A stretch of 12,851 nucleotides of DNA from Phycisphaerales bacterium (GTDB taxonomy: Bacteria; Planctomycetota; Phycisphaerae; Sedimentisphaerales; Anaerohalosphaeraceae): NCBI GenBank assembly GCA_011053245.1, contig DRGS01000225.1:1-12851 (forward strand), in the 5' to 3' direction. Position 1 is the first letter of the stretch; each line of letters starts with the position of its first letter. Positions 1 through 5,948 of the stretch are shown here, piece by piece. The position numbers and the translations under genes are program-made. The notes beneath the pieces are model-generated. The model ran no database searches. It was not told the DNA's origin and saw only the letters and a program-made list of their open reading frames with translations.

Positions 1-1
1 G

Positions 2-925
2 AATATGGGCCTGGGTCTGTATGGAGGACTGGATTATGATCAGGGCTTCCGCAATCGTGACGGCTGGGACGGCCCCGGCACTCTGGGGAATCAGGAGACT
101 CGGCTGTATCTCAGCGACATGTTTACCGATATGGGCCTTGATGTAACTATCCAGGGCAGCTATAGTAACGTCGTAGGAGAATTGAAAGGAACAGGAACAC
201 CTGAGAACATCTACCTCATCGGCGCTCACTATGACACCTACGGAAGCGGCGAACGACCCGGCGGTGACGATAACGCCTCCGGAACTGCCGGCGTACTCGA
301 AGCGGCAAGAGTGCTCAGCCAGTACAGCTTTGATTCGACAATACGCTTTATTGGCTTCAACGCGGAAGAGGACTGGATGAAAGGAAGCCAGGATTATGTT
401 GACAACGTCATAACGCCAAACAATGAAATGATCATGGGCATGATAAACCTCGATATGATCCTCCGCCCCGGATGGGACGGCGAACCGGACCAGCCATACG
501 ACCTTGACATAATAACAAAAGACTCGCCTGAGTGTCTCGACTGGGCAGATGCATTCATTACCGCTGCCGGGACTTATGCCCCGTCCCTCGAATTGGACTC
601 CCGCGCTCCTGACACCAGCTATTGGAGTGCCAGCGACCAGGAGCCATTTATCTCCGCCGGCTTCCCTGCGTTGTTCGCCGCTGAGAATACAGCCAATGAG
701 ATTTGGGGAGGCAGCAACGACTACTACCATCAATTCTCAGACGCCAGTGACGGGTTAGCCAACGACCCGTTTAATCTAAGCGGTATCACTTACGATTATG
801 CCTTCGCGACTGATGTAGTCAGAACTGCTGTCGCCACACTGGCCACAGAAGCAATCATCGTTCCTGAACCGACATCGCTCTTACTACTCGCCATCGGTAC
901 CGTGATGCTCAGAAGAAAATGCTGA
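2..925 (+). CDS. M28-family zinc metallopeptidase with PEP-CTERM anchor (5'-partial)
   Basis: Probable secreted, surface-anchored aminopeptidase or carboxypeptidase-like enzyme of peptidase family M28. Numbering from the ATG at 5, the di-zinc ligand pattern is complete: H75-x-D77 (GAHYDTYG), D89 in GGDDNASG, the E121-E122 pair (FNAEED), D150 (NLDMI) and H242 (DYYHQF). The C-terminus has P287-E288-P289, a hydrophobic stretch (SLLLLAIGTVML) and a basic RRKC end, the tripartite PEP-CTERM signal processed by exosortase in planctomycetes and other Gram-negative bacteria. The reading frame is open to the left edge, and no signal peptide is visible although PEP-CTERM proteins have one. The true start therefore lies outside the window, and the ATG at 5 is probably internal. 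The fold and anchor are well supported; the peptide substrate cannot be told. No clear terminator follows the stop. Confidence 0.9.
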   Translation, partial: NMGLGLYGGLDYDQGFRNRDGWDGPGTLGNQETRLYLSDMFTDMGLDVTIQGSYSNVVGELKGTGTPENIYLIGAHYDTYGSGERPGGDDNASGTAGVLEAARVLSQYSFDSTIRFIGFNAEEDWMKGSQDYVDNVITPNNEMIMGMINLDMILRPGWDGEPDQPYDLDIITKDSPECLDWADAFITAAGTYAPSLELDSRAPDTSYWSASDQEPFISAGFPALFAAENTANEIWGGSNDYYHQFSDASDGLANDPFNLSGITYDYAFATDVVRTAVATLATEAIIVPEPTSLLLLAIGTVMLRRKC

Positions 926-1309
926 CATATACCCTTACGAAAAAATACCAGCAACCGTTTCCGACCTTCATTTCCCGCAGCAAAACCTCTGCCGACGCCG
1001 GTTACTGTTATCTAAAAACCAAAAACTAAATACTAAAAACTAAATGTCCCCGCAACAGCCGGTCGCGAACCAAGGAAACCAACACTATACAAAATCACTT
1101 ATAGCAACAAACCGCAGGATGGTCAAATCTCTTGCCCATCTGTTAAACTGTCAAACCCGCACAGACTCCGATATTGTCATTATGAGGAGGCCTAAAGGCC
1201 GACGTGATAATCTCTGACTTCACAATAACGCAAACATCCACTTCCGCGTGCCACGGTCAAACTTCATTTATCCAAGCTTTCAAAAAAATACAAAAAAACA
1301 TATCGCAAC
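926..1309. other. Non-coding gap between peptidase and small lipoprotein gene
   Basis: No gene is supported here. An A-rich direct repeat AAAAACTAAAT occurs at 1021-1031 and 1035-1045, with a related AAAAACC just before it. A short palindrome GGCC-TAAA-GGCC lies at 1189-1200. The segment at 1103-1118 (AGCAACAAACCGCAGG) resembles the sequence leading into the hairpin repeat at 1310-1336, so it may be a decayed partial copy. I see no promoter here good enough to call. Confidence 0.5.
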
Positions 1310-1336
1310 AAAACCGTAGGCCCGGCCACGCCCACG
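1310..1336 (-). repeat. Hairpin repeat copy A at the 3' end of the small lipoprotein gene (possible terminator)
   Basis: Read on the minus strand, 7 nt after the TAG stop of the upstream gene, CGTGGGC (1336-1330) pairs with GCCTACG (1321-1315) around an 8-nt loop, with one G-U pair, and is followed by G and TTTT. Copy B at 1783-1811 matches it over 25 nt with two differences and sits at the same distance after another stop codon. It could act as a weak intrinsic terminator, though the T-run is short, or be a REP-like dispersed element. Repeat identity is seen directly; function is inferred. Confidence 0.6.
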
Positions 1337-1343
1337 CAGTTAT

Positions 1344-1736
1344 CTATTTCTTTTGCCGGTCTTTCTTCTGTTCCAGTAGTTTCAAAAGCTCGTCTCGTAT
1401 TTTCGGGCTGAGCTTGGAAATTTCCTCTCTCTTTTCGGGGTCAACGACAATGATCGAATAATCAATATCATCTTTAGGTTCGATTATCACCATATTATAA
1501 TCAATTCTCGGATCAGGCTTGACAATCTTAAGCTTGTATTCGATCCCGGACGGAGCCTTAATAACAACAGGATTCGACTTGAGCAGACTCTCTAACTGAG
1601 CTTTCGCAGCCGCGTCACCTTCAATCACAACAGAAAGGGTTCCATCTTCCGACGATACATCACATCCACAAACAAACGCACTAAAAAATAAAGACAGAAA
1701 AATAATAAACAACCTTATCGTGCTTCTCGTTCGCAT
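1344..1736 (-). CDS. Small predicted lipoprotein of unknown function
   Basis: A 130-residue protein with a classic lipoprotein signal: basic MRTRSTIR, a hydrophobic stretch, then V22-C23-G24-C25, where C25 is the likely lipidated cysteine. The mature part is a short, charged domain. It contains two similar segments, YNMVIIEPKDD and YSIIVVDPEKR, each preceded by an acidic Ile-Asp, suggesting an internal beta-strand repeat. It ends in a Lys/Glu-rich helix (roughly residues 103-130) that could form a short coiled coil. An AGGA ribosome-binding site lies 6-7 nt before the ATG. The gene lies 80 bp downstream of the 411-residue secreted protein gene on the same strand and may share its transcript, although repeat copy B lies between them. 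I do not recognise the family. The export prediction is sound; any function would be a guess. Confidence 0.75.
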   Translation of the reverse strand: MRTRSTIRLFIIFLSLFFSAFVCGCDVSSEDGTLSVVIEGDAAAKAQLESLLKSNPVVIKAPSGIEYKLKIVKPDPRIDYNMVIIEPKDDIDYSIIVVDPEKREEISKLSPKIRDELLKLLEQKKDRQKK

Positions 1737-1782
1737 TTCAATTTCCTTAACCTTTAAAAATTATTACCCAAAACAACATACC

Positions 1783-1811
1783 AAACCGTAGGGCCGACCA
1801 CGCCCACACGG
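1783..1811 (-). repeat. Hairpin repeat copy B at the 3' end of the 411-residue protein gene (possible terminator)
   Basis: On the minus strand this begins 5 nt after the TAG stop. CCGT (1811-1808) and GGGC (1805-1802) pair with GCCC (1794-1791) and ACGG (1789-1786), followed by TTT. It is near-identical to copy A at 1310-1336. Even the bases at the stop codon, TAGAT, are shared by both loci. Its placement between two same-strand genes would make it an intergenic attenuator if it terminates transcription. Confidence 0.6.
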
Positions 1812-1816
1812 CAAAT

Positions 1817-3052
1817 CTATTTTGTTTTTGTATAGTTTAGATAATCTTTTTCGCGTTTCTCGAAAAAACCCGGTTTGCTTGACTTAGAGTTTAATACGTC
1901 AATAAATCTTTTGTTTTTTATCAGGTCACTAAATGCTACGGCTTTATTTTCTTTAGTAGGGTTATTCGATATTTCAACTTTATAATAGTTTTCATTGATT
2001 TTAGTAGCAAAACCATAATATTGTGAGACATGTATCGCAAAAAAATATAAATCCTCGTTTATCAGATACATATAAAAATTTGGTTTATTAAGCGGTGCAA
2101 ATTGCGGATCGTAATATTCGTTTATTTTTTTGTTCAATCCTCTTTCTAATTCTTTAATGAATGATTTCAGAGGGTAGCTCTTGTGGGGATTGGGATTGTC
2201 ATCTTCTCTATATTTTTCCTGCTTATCATTAGCGATGAAAACATAAACAGGCTTGTTCTCTTTTCCCTGAAAGGGGTATTTGCCAATATTCTTATGGTAT
2301 TTTTCTATTAATTCGCCATAGTATTTCAAATGCTTCAAGCGATAAATATCAGCATCTTTTTGGAATTGTTTTTCGAAACGATTCAGTGGCTTAGATTGGT
2401 TTTTAGTATTGTTAATTTCTTCTTCAGATATTTCACGACTTTTTACATTTTGACCAAATTGTTTGATTATTGCTTTGTTTTTGCCGGCGTCAACATTAAG
2501 AACAATGTCATAATATTTTTCTCCGGTTTTCCAGTAAATAGCCCTTTTGTTGCCCTTAGCATATGCTCCTAATGAGTTCCCTTGGCCAACATTGATATCA
2601 TTTCCGCTAAAAAACAGACCGATCTCACTTTGAGCTATTGTAACATCTACTTTTCTTCTCAAAACTTTCCCAAAAACATCCTTGAACAGGGAAATCATGT
2701 TTTCCTTGTTTTTTATTAATTGGTTTGTTACTAAATGATAATGTCCTTTGATAAAACCACGCTCTTTTGCCATTGATTCTTCAACTGATCGGAAATATTT
2801 GAATTTAAATTTTTTATTACAATAATTTGCATCTTCTATCAGATCCTTGATATGTGATATATCATCTTTTATCTGCGCAGCGTCCTTTTGTGTAGACAGC
2901 AGATTATATTCAATTATTTCCACATATCGATCTGCCGGGTATATTCTCAGATATATTTCCTGGGGTTCCATGTGAAGATTTTGATTGAAATTGGCAAGTG
3001 CAGTTATGGGGCTTAATAAAAGAATGATCAAAAATACAAAGCAGTTTTTCAT
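1817..3052 (-). CDS. Secreted protein of unknown function in AT-rich DNA
   Basis: A 411-residue protein with an N-terminal Sec signal peptide (MKNCFVFLIILLLSP, likely cleaved after ALA near residue 20). The ATG at 3052 is preferred over an in-frame TTG two codons upstream because AAGGAAGG lies 9 nt before the ATG but only 3 nt before the TTG. The mature protein is Lys/Asn/Tyr-rich and has no further membrane segment. The middle (about 200-235) is charged and probably a helical linker. The C-terminal half starts with a helix and a Y..L...Y....GKYP pattern, reminiscent of the start of pseudopilin-like domains, but this resemblance is weak. Later blocks include PVYVFIANDKQ and NEYYDPQFAPLNKPNFYMYL. 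By eye the gene has far lower G+C than the cluster after 5949, which suggests recent acquisition or relaxed composition. I do not recognise the family and assign no function. Confidence 0.75.
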   Translation of the reverse strand: MKNCFVFLIILLLSPITALANFNQNLHMEPQEIYLRIYPADRYVEIIEYNLLSTQKDAAQIKDDISHIKDLIEDANYCNKKFKFKYFRSVEESMAKERGFIKGHYHLVTNQLIKNKENMISLFKDVFGKVLRRKVDVTIAQSEIGLFFSGNDINVGQGNSLGAYAKGNKRAIYWKTGEKYYDIVLNVDAGKNKAIIKQFGQNVKSREISEEEINNTKNQSKPLNRFEKQFQKDADIYRLKHLKYYGELIEKYHKNIGKYPFQGKENKPVYVFIANDKQEKYREDDNPNPHKSYPLKSFIKELERGLNKKINEYYDPQFAPLNKPNFYMYLINEDLYFFAIHVSQYYGFATKINENYYKVEISNNPTKENKAVAFSDLIKNKRFIDVLNSKSSKPGFFEKREKDYLNYTKTK

Positions 3053-3152
3053 GTTCAAGGGCCTTCCTTCATTAATCTGAGAAAATCAAAGGAGTTTTCT
3101 GGCATCTCCACTATCAACCAACCTAATCCACAACCGCTATTTTATCAAGACT

Positions 3153-3185
3153 AAAAAAGGGCTGCAAGATCACTCCCACAGCCCT
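3153..3185 (-). terminator. Intrinsic terminator of the zinc-ribbon lipoprotein gene
   Basis: On the minus strand, AGGGCTG (3185-3179) and CAGCCCT (3164-3158) form a perfect 7-bp stem around a 14-nt loop, directly followed by a run of Ts (3158-3153). It begins 56 nt after the stop codon of the gene ending at 3242. It would separate that gene from the next minus-strand gene, which therefore needs its own promoter. Confidence 0.8.
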
Positions 3186-3241
3186 GCATATCATCTACTT
3201 AACTTCCAACAAAAAACTTCTTCTGCTAATGCAGGTTCACA

Positions 3242-3796
3242 CTAACCTTTGGTCTCCGCATCGGAAGACGCCGCTTGTTTGGCCTGTCCCTTTTGCTTTT
3301 CCAGTTTCAGGTAACAAATTGCACAAACAACGTGATCTTCGAAAACATGGGATTCTTCAAGTGCACCTATTTTCTCGCCACAATTCAAGCAAGTCTTTAA
3401 CTGAGTGGTAGCCTCGGATGTTTCTTCCACTGCCACTTCTTTAACAATGGTATTAGGTAACTTACAATCCCTCTGCTGGGTTATCATTAGCAGATGATTG
3501 TACCTTTGCCTGTATGCCTCGATCTCTTTTTTCTCACCCTGCTTTAAATCCATAAAGAACAGTGGGATGATAAAGAGTATCCCTGTCGCGCCCAAGGCAA
3601 TATTTTTTCCGGTTTTATCGGATTTGGGCAGCAAACGGGTAATCTCATTATCAATAAAAGCCATATCCGAACGCAACTGATCACAAGGTTTTTGTTCATC
3701 CCCCATTTGCCGGATTTGAACTAAATTTGCTTCTCTACCTGCACAACCTGAAAGTAAGATGGAAAAAGCTAATAAAACACAAACTGTACTTCTCAT
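3242..3796 (-). CDS. Lipoprotein with central hydrophobic segment and C-terminal zinc ribbon
   Basis: A 184-residue protein. The ATG at 3796 is chosen because it is followed by a lipoprotein signal (MRSTVCVLLAFSILLSGC, C18 lipidated) and preceded by AAAGGTGA. Longer in-frame starts run into the promoter at 3841-3868 and would bury the signal peptide. The first part carries C38 and C111 flanking a charged helical region and a hydrophobic segment at about 65-83 (NIALGATGILFIIPLFF). The two cysteines could form a disulfide that staples a hairpin. The C-terminal part holds C136-x2-C139 and C158-x2-C161, with H150 and H155 between, a treble-clef or zinc-ribbon-like site. A Lys/Gln/Ala/Ser-rich tail follows. 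Zinc ribbons are usually cytoplasmic, so their presence on a predicted lipoprotein is odd. The protein may instead be held in the inner membrane with its C-terminus inside. The function is unknown. Confidence 0.75.
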   Translation of the reverse strand: MRSTVCVLLAFSILLSGCAGREANLVQIRQMGDEQKPCDQLRSDMAFIDNEITRLLPKSDKTGKNIALGATGILFIIPLFFMDLKQGEKKEIEAYRQRYNHLLMITQQRDCKLPNTIVKEVAVEETSEATTQLKTCLNCGEKIGALEESHVFEDHVVCAICYLKLEKQKGQAKQAASSDAETKG

Positions 3797-3840
3797 AACT
3801 TCACCTTTCAAATAAGAGTAATTCCCCCACAACAACCACC

Positions 3841-3868
3841 ATTGTAACCCCCTAATCCGACACGTCAA
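3841..3868 (-). promoter_or_regulatory. Sigma70-type promoter for the zinc-ribbon lipoprotein
   Basis: On the minus strand, TTGACG (3868-3863), a 16-nt spacer and TACAAT (3846-3841) form a good -35/-10 pair. Transcription would begin near 3834, giving a leader of roughly 38 nt before the ATG at 3796. This position supports the shorter start for the gene. Confidence 0.6.
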
Positions 3869-3903
3869 CTACATTCCCGCCTGAAAAATAGAATAATCCC
3901 AAA

Positions 3904-3940
3904 TCCCTGTAAGCTTGTCCCTGTATGCTTTAAGCAGGGA
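3904..3940. repeat. Tandem 14-bp unit with hairpin (REP-like)
   Basis: TCCCTGTAAGCTTG (3904-3917) is followed directly by TCCCTGTATGCTTT (3918-3931). The second unit folds with what comes next: TCCCT (3918-3922) with AGGGA (3936-3940), and GCTT (3927-3930) with AAGC (3932-3935). It shares the plan TCC(C/T)TG, gta/tat, GC, AAGCAGGG with the hairpin at 4127-4150. Both look like members of one dispersed palindromic family. Confidence 0.5.
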
Positions 3941-4019
3941 TCAATACTTTATCCCGCCTGTCCTGCCTGCCATGAGCTTCGTCGAATGGTTATCATGTCA
4001 AAAATAAATAAAAATTCAC

Positions 4020-4048
4020 TTGACCTCCAACTCCCATCTTTGTATAAT
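4020..4048 (+). promoter_or_regulatory. Near-consensus sigma70-type promoter far upstream of the PH-domain gene
   Basis: TTGACC (4020-4025), a 17-nt spacer and a perfect TATAAT (4043-4048) are seen directly. This is the strongest promoter match in the window. The expected start site is near 4055, some 480 nt before the next plus-strand start codon at 4537. It would therefore make either an unusually long leader or a separate non-coding RNA. Confidence 0.65.
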
Positions 4049-4126
4049 GCACACATAACAATCAGGATAGATTGAAGTTGCGTACAGGACAAAAAAATTC
4101 GTATACATTCGTGTTAATTCGCTTGT

Positions 4127-4150
4127 CCTGCGTAGCCTTGGCGAAGCAGG
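4127..4150. repeat. Interrupted palindrome (REP-like hairpin)
   Basis: CCTGC (4127-4131) pairs with GCAGG (4146-4150) and GCC (4135-4137) with GGC (4140-4142), separated by GTA/GAA internal loops. The layout matches that of 3918-3940. No T-run follows on either strand, so it is not an intrinsic terminator. Confidence 0.5.
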
Positions 4151-4360
4151 GTGGTTCAAGTAGTTAAAAAACGTGAAAAAATGACAAAAAGCCAATCTTT
4201 TAAATTTGACACAAAACCCGCACTTTTTCAGGTGGTTCCTGGGTTTTTAAAAATACTTTTTCTGGGAAGCAAACCCAATTTCCTGAATCCGAGAATCACT
4301 GCAAACTCTTGCAAAAGAGGAACTTACAACGATTTACATCCCCAAACCAACAAAAAAAGC

Positions 4361-4391
4361 AAACCCAATCCAAACCCAATCCAAACCCAAT
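4361..4391. repeat. 11-bp tandem repeat, nearly three copies
   Basis: AAACCCAAT occurs at 4361-4369, 4372-4380 and 4383-4391, each separated by CC, giving an exact 11-bp period. A fourth, isolated AAACCCAAT lies at 4271-4279. There are too few units, and the period is too short, for a CRISPR array or an iteron-type origin to be claimed. Confidence 0.8.
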
Positions 4392-4536
4392 TTATTTGTC
4401 CTTCTACTCTCTACTTTCTACCGTTCTACTCTCTCGGGCCAAAGGCCCGCAACCCAATTACTAATGCTCACACAACACAGTTTCCGATAACAGAAGGAGG
4501 TACATTCACTTAAATTACGAAAGGATAAACGACCAA

Positions 4537-5229
4537 ATGACTACTGAAGTCCTCTCACAGACCAAAAAGTGTCCTTTTTGCGCCGAGATCATCCAATCAG
4601 AAGCCATAAAATGTCGCTACTGCTCAGAATTCCTCACCGCCTCCCACTCCAACGACTCCAGCCCAATGGCCCGCGACCGCACCGCCCCCGATCAACCTGA
4701 CCGCCTCCTGTTCAAAGCCCGCCCATCCACCTGGGCCATCGTATCATCTTTCGCCCAAGCCGCCGTCACCCTTGCAATCGCCGCTTTCCTGCTCCTTTAT
4801 CCGGTCGAGAACCTCCTGGCTATGCTCCCTCAACTAAATCTCACCGAAGCCGAGATCGCAATGATCATCTACGACACAGACATCATCGGCTTCGGCCTCA
4901 TCATACTCGCCGTTCTGGCCCTCATACTGCAAATTATCACCCTAAAAAGCATCCGCTACAAGATAAGCATCGACCACATAGAACACTCACGCGGCATTTT
5001 CAGCAGAAAAATTGACAACATAGACATGTTCCGCGTCATCGACCTAAAGCTAAACCGCTCACTACTCGATTGTCTCGTCGGCATTGGAACCGTCACCATC
5101 TTCACCAAGGACGAGACCGATCCCGTATTCACCTTCAAAAAAATTCGCTACCCCAAGGTTCTATACGACATACTAAAAAAAGCATCGCTAAACGCCGACA
5201 GAAAACAGGGCGTAATTCACATCGACTAA
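4537..5229 (+). CDS. Zinc-ribbon membrane protein with bacterial PH (bPH2/DUF304-like) domain
   Basis: A 230-residue predicted inner-membrane protein. An N-terminal zinc ribbon uses C12-x2-C15 and C26-x2-C29 (KCPFCAEII...KCRYCSEFL). Next come a Ser/Pro/Asp-rich linker (about 35-58), two transmembrane helices (about 67-88 and 116-136), and a C-terminal soluble domain (about 138-215) beginning IRYKISIDHIEHSRGIF. That pattern, with GIGTVTIFT later, matches the bacterial PH-like domain of YdbS/DUF304 proteins. Such proteins are membrane-associated and mostly uncharacterised. AAGG lies 12 nt before the ATG, rather far. A much better Shine-Dalgarno (4492-4501) sits 35 nt upstream without a usable start. 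The gene ends 12 nt from the converging alkyltransferase gene, with no terminator visible between them. Domain layout is well supported; the role is unknown. Confidence 0.8.
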   Translation: MTTEVLSQTKKCPFCAEIIQSEAIKCRYCSEFLTASHSNDSSPMARDRTAPDQPDRLLFKARPSTWAIVSSFAQAAVTLAIAAFLLLYPVENLLAMLPQLNLTEAEIAMIIYDTDIIGFGLIILAVLALILQIITLKSIRYKISIDHIEHSRGIFSRKIDNIDMFRVIDLKLNRSLLDCLVGIGTVTIFTKDETDPVFTFKKIRYPKVLYDILKKASLNADRKQGVIHID

Positions 5230-5241
5230 AAATATTACCGG

Positions 5242-5763
5242 TTACAGGATACTCTTTTCAAGTTTTAGCATTCTTTTTTTGAGTTCCACACCCCCGCTGA
5301 CGCTGAAACCGCCGATTTTGCCATTTGCGCAAATCACTCTATGGCAAGGGATTATAAGCGGCAACCGGTTCCTGCCCAACGCCCCTCCCACCGCTCGCAC
5401 AGCCTTTTCCCTCCCAGCGGCTTTCGCCAATTCACCGTAAGACATAATTTTTCCATGCTCGATCTTCCCGCAACCCCTCATAATTTCCCGGTCAAATTCA
5501 CTTTTTCCCTCCCAGCAAATTTTAACATCCTCAAAAAAGTTTATTCTCCGCCCCATGAAGTAGTTTTTTATTGCCCCCTGTAACTCCATACACCACCTCG
5601 GGTTAAATTCAGCAGAAGATATACCAACCAGTAGGTCTGTTTCGGCCATAGAGCGATTTTCAACCGGCAGACAACTCCTTAAAAGCCCCTTTTCGTTACC
5701 TAAAAGCCCGAAAAACCCCCACTCCGTCTCAAAAATAACATAGCTAAACTTTTCGCCAAACAA
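5242..5763 (-). CDS. ogt: Methylated-DNA--[protein]-cysteine S-methyltransferase
   Basis: A suicide DNA-repair protein of 173 residues that moves alkyl groups from O6-alkylguanine (and O4-alkylthymine) in DNA to its own cysteine. The C-terminal active domain is complete: Y109 in SYGELA, the arginine finger R123 in RAVGGAL, the helix-turn-helix region, and the acceptor C140 in IIPCHRV, followed by the usual GGFSVSGGVELKKRML. The N-terminal domain (about 1-85) is divergent and matches only in position. Translation appears to start at TTG (5763), with AAGGGG six nt upstream. No in-frame ATG or GTG exists before the upstream stop at 5794, and the nearby ATG at 5768 is out of frame. The gene is divergent from pheA and convergent with the PH-domain gene. 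Length is normal for the family. Confidence 0.93.
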   Translation of the reverse strand: MFGEKFSYVIFETEWGFFGLLGNEKGLLRSCLPVENRSMAETDLLVGISSAEFNPRWCMELQGAIKNYFMGRRINFFEDVKICWEGKSEFDREIMRGCGKIEHGKIMSYGELAKAAGREKAVRAVGGALGRNRLPLIIPCHRVICANGKIGGFSVSGGVELKKRMLKLEKSIL

Positions 5764-5810
5764 TACATGCCCCTTATACCAATGCCCATCGCCCTATGTC
5801 TTATATTTAA

Positions 5811-5839
5811 GGTGTAGTGTTTTTTGCCCCAAATGTCAA
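5811..5839 (-). promoter_or_regulatory. Possible promoter of the alkyltransferase gene
   Basis: On the minus strand a perfect TTGACA (5839-5834) is followed after 17 nt by TACACC (5816-5811), a poor -10. An AT-rich TTAAATATAAG follows further downstream. It lies back to back with the plus-strand promoter at 5856-5884. The -35 is convincing, the pair only moderately so. Confidence 0.35.
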
Positions 5840-5855
5840 TTTCTACTCATTTTTA

Positions 5856-5884
5856 TTGACTCGGCGTCCCGGATATGGTAAATA
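5856..5884 (+). promoter_or_regulatory. Probable promoter of the pheA-coaB cluster
   Basis: TTGACT (5856-5861), a 17-nt spacer and TAAATA (5879-5884) give a reasonable sigma70-type promoter. Transcription would start near 5891, with a leader of about 58 nt before pheA. The leader contains a five-codon frame (ATG at 5924, TAA at 5939-5941, encoding MAKSE) ending 7 nt before the pheA start. It has no Phe codons, so it is not an E. coli-like phe attenuator. Confidence 0.55.
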
Positions 5885-5948
5885 GAGTGGTTCTAAAATA
5901 GAGATGCTATATCAAAAGTTCTTATGGCAAAGTCAGAGTAACTAAAAT

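Larger units (their letters stand above)
4049..4536 (+). other. Repeat-rich leader or candidate non-coding RNA region
   Basis: This region lies downstream of the promoter at 4020 and contains no convincing gene. A 120-codon open frame at 4151-4513 has low-complexity Lys/Pro/Asn/Thr content coming from the repeats and no ribosome-binding site. Visible structures are: a two-part hairpin (4127-4150); TGGGTTT (4240-4246), complementary to AAACCCA at 4271-4277 and to the tandem copies from 4361; a GNRA-loop hairpin CTCTT-GCAA-AAGAG (4306-4319); a direct repeat TTCTACTCTCT (4402-4412 and 4424-4434); and a 6-bp stem CGGGCC-AAA-GGCCCG (4435-4449). A strong Shine-Dalgarno-like AGAAGGAGGT (4492-4501) has no start codon at proper spacing. 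Confidence 0.4.

Noticed and set aside
1204..1461. 85-codon plus-strand open frame
   Set aside because: It overlaps the end of the small lipoprotein gene and the hairpin repeat on the other strand, and its residues look like antisense of those elements.
3797..3868. Longer 208-residue start (TTG at 3868) for the zinc-ribbon lipoprotein
   Set aside because: It would place the start in the -35 box and bury the lipoprotein signal; the ATG at 3796 has a proper ribosome-binding site.
4361..4391. Tandem repeat considered as CRISPR array or origin iterons
   Set aside because: There are fewer than three units with an 11-bp period, no spacers, and no cas, dnaA or rep gene nearby.
4151..4513. 120-codon plus-strand open frame in the repeat region
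   Set aside because: Its protein is low-complexity Lys/Pro/Asn/Thr derived from the AAACCCAAT tandem repeat, it has no ribosome-binding site, and it lies across several hairpins.
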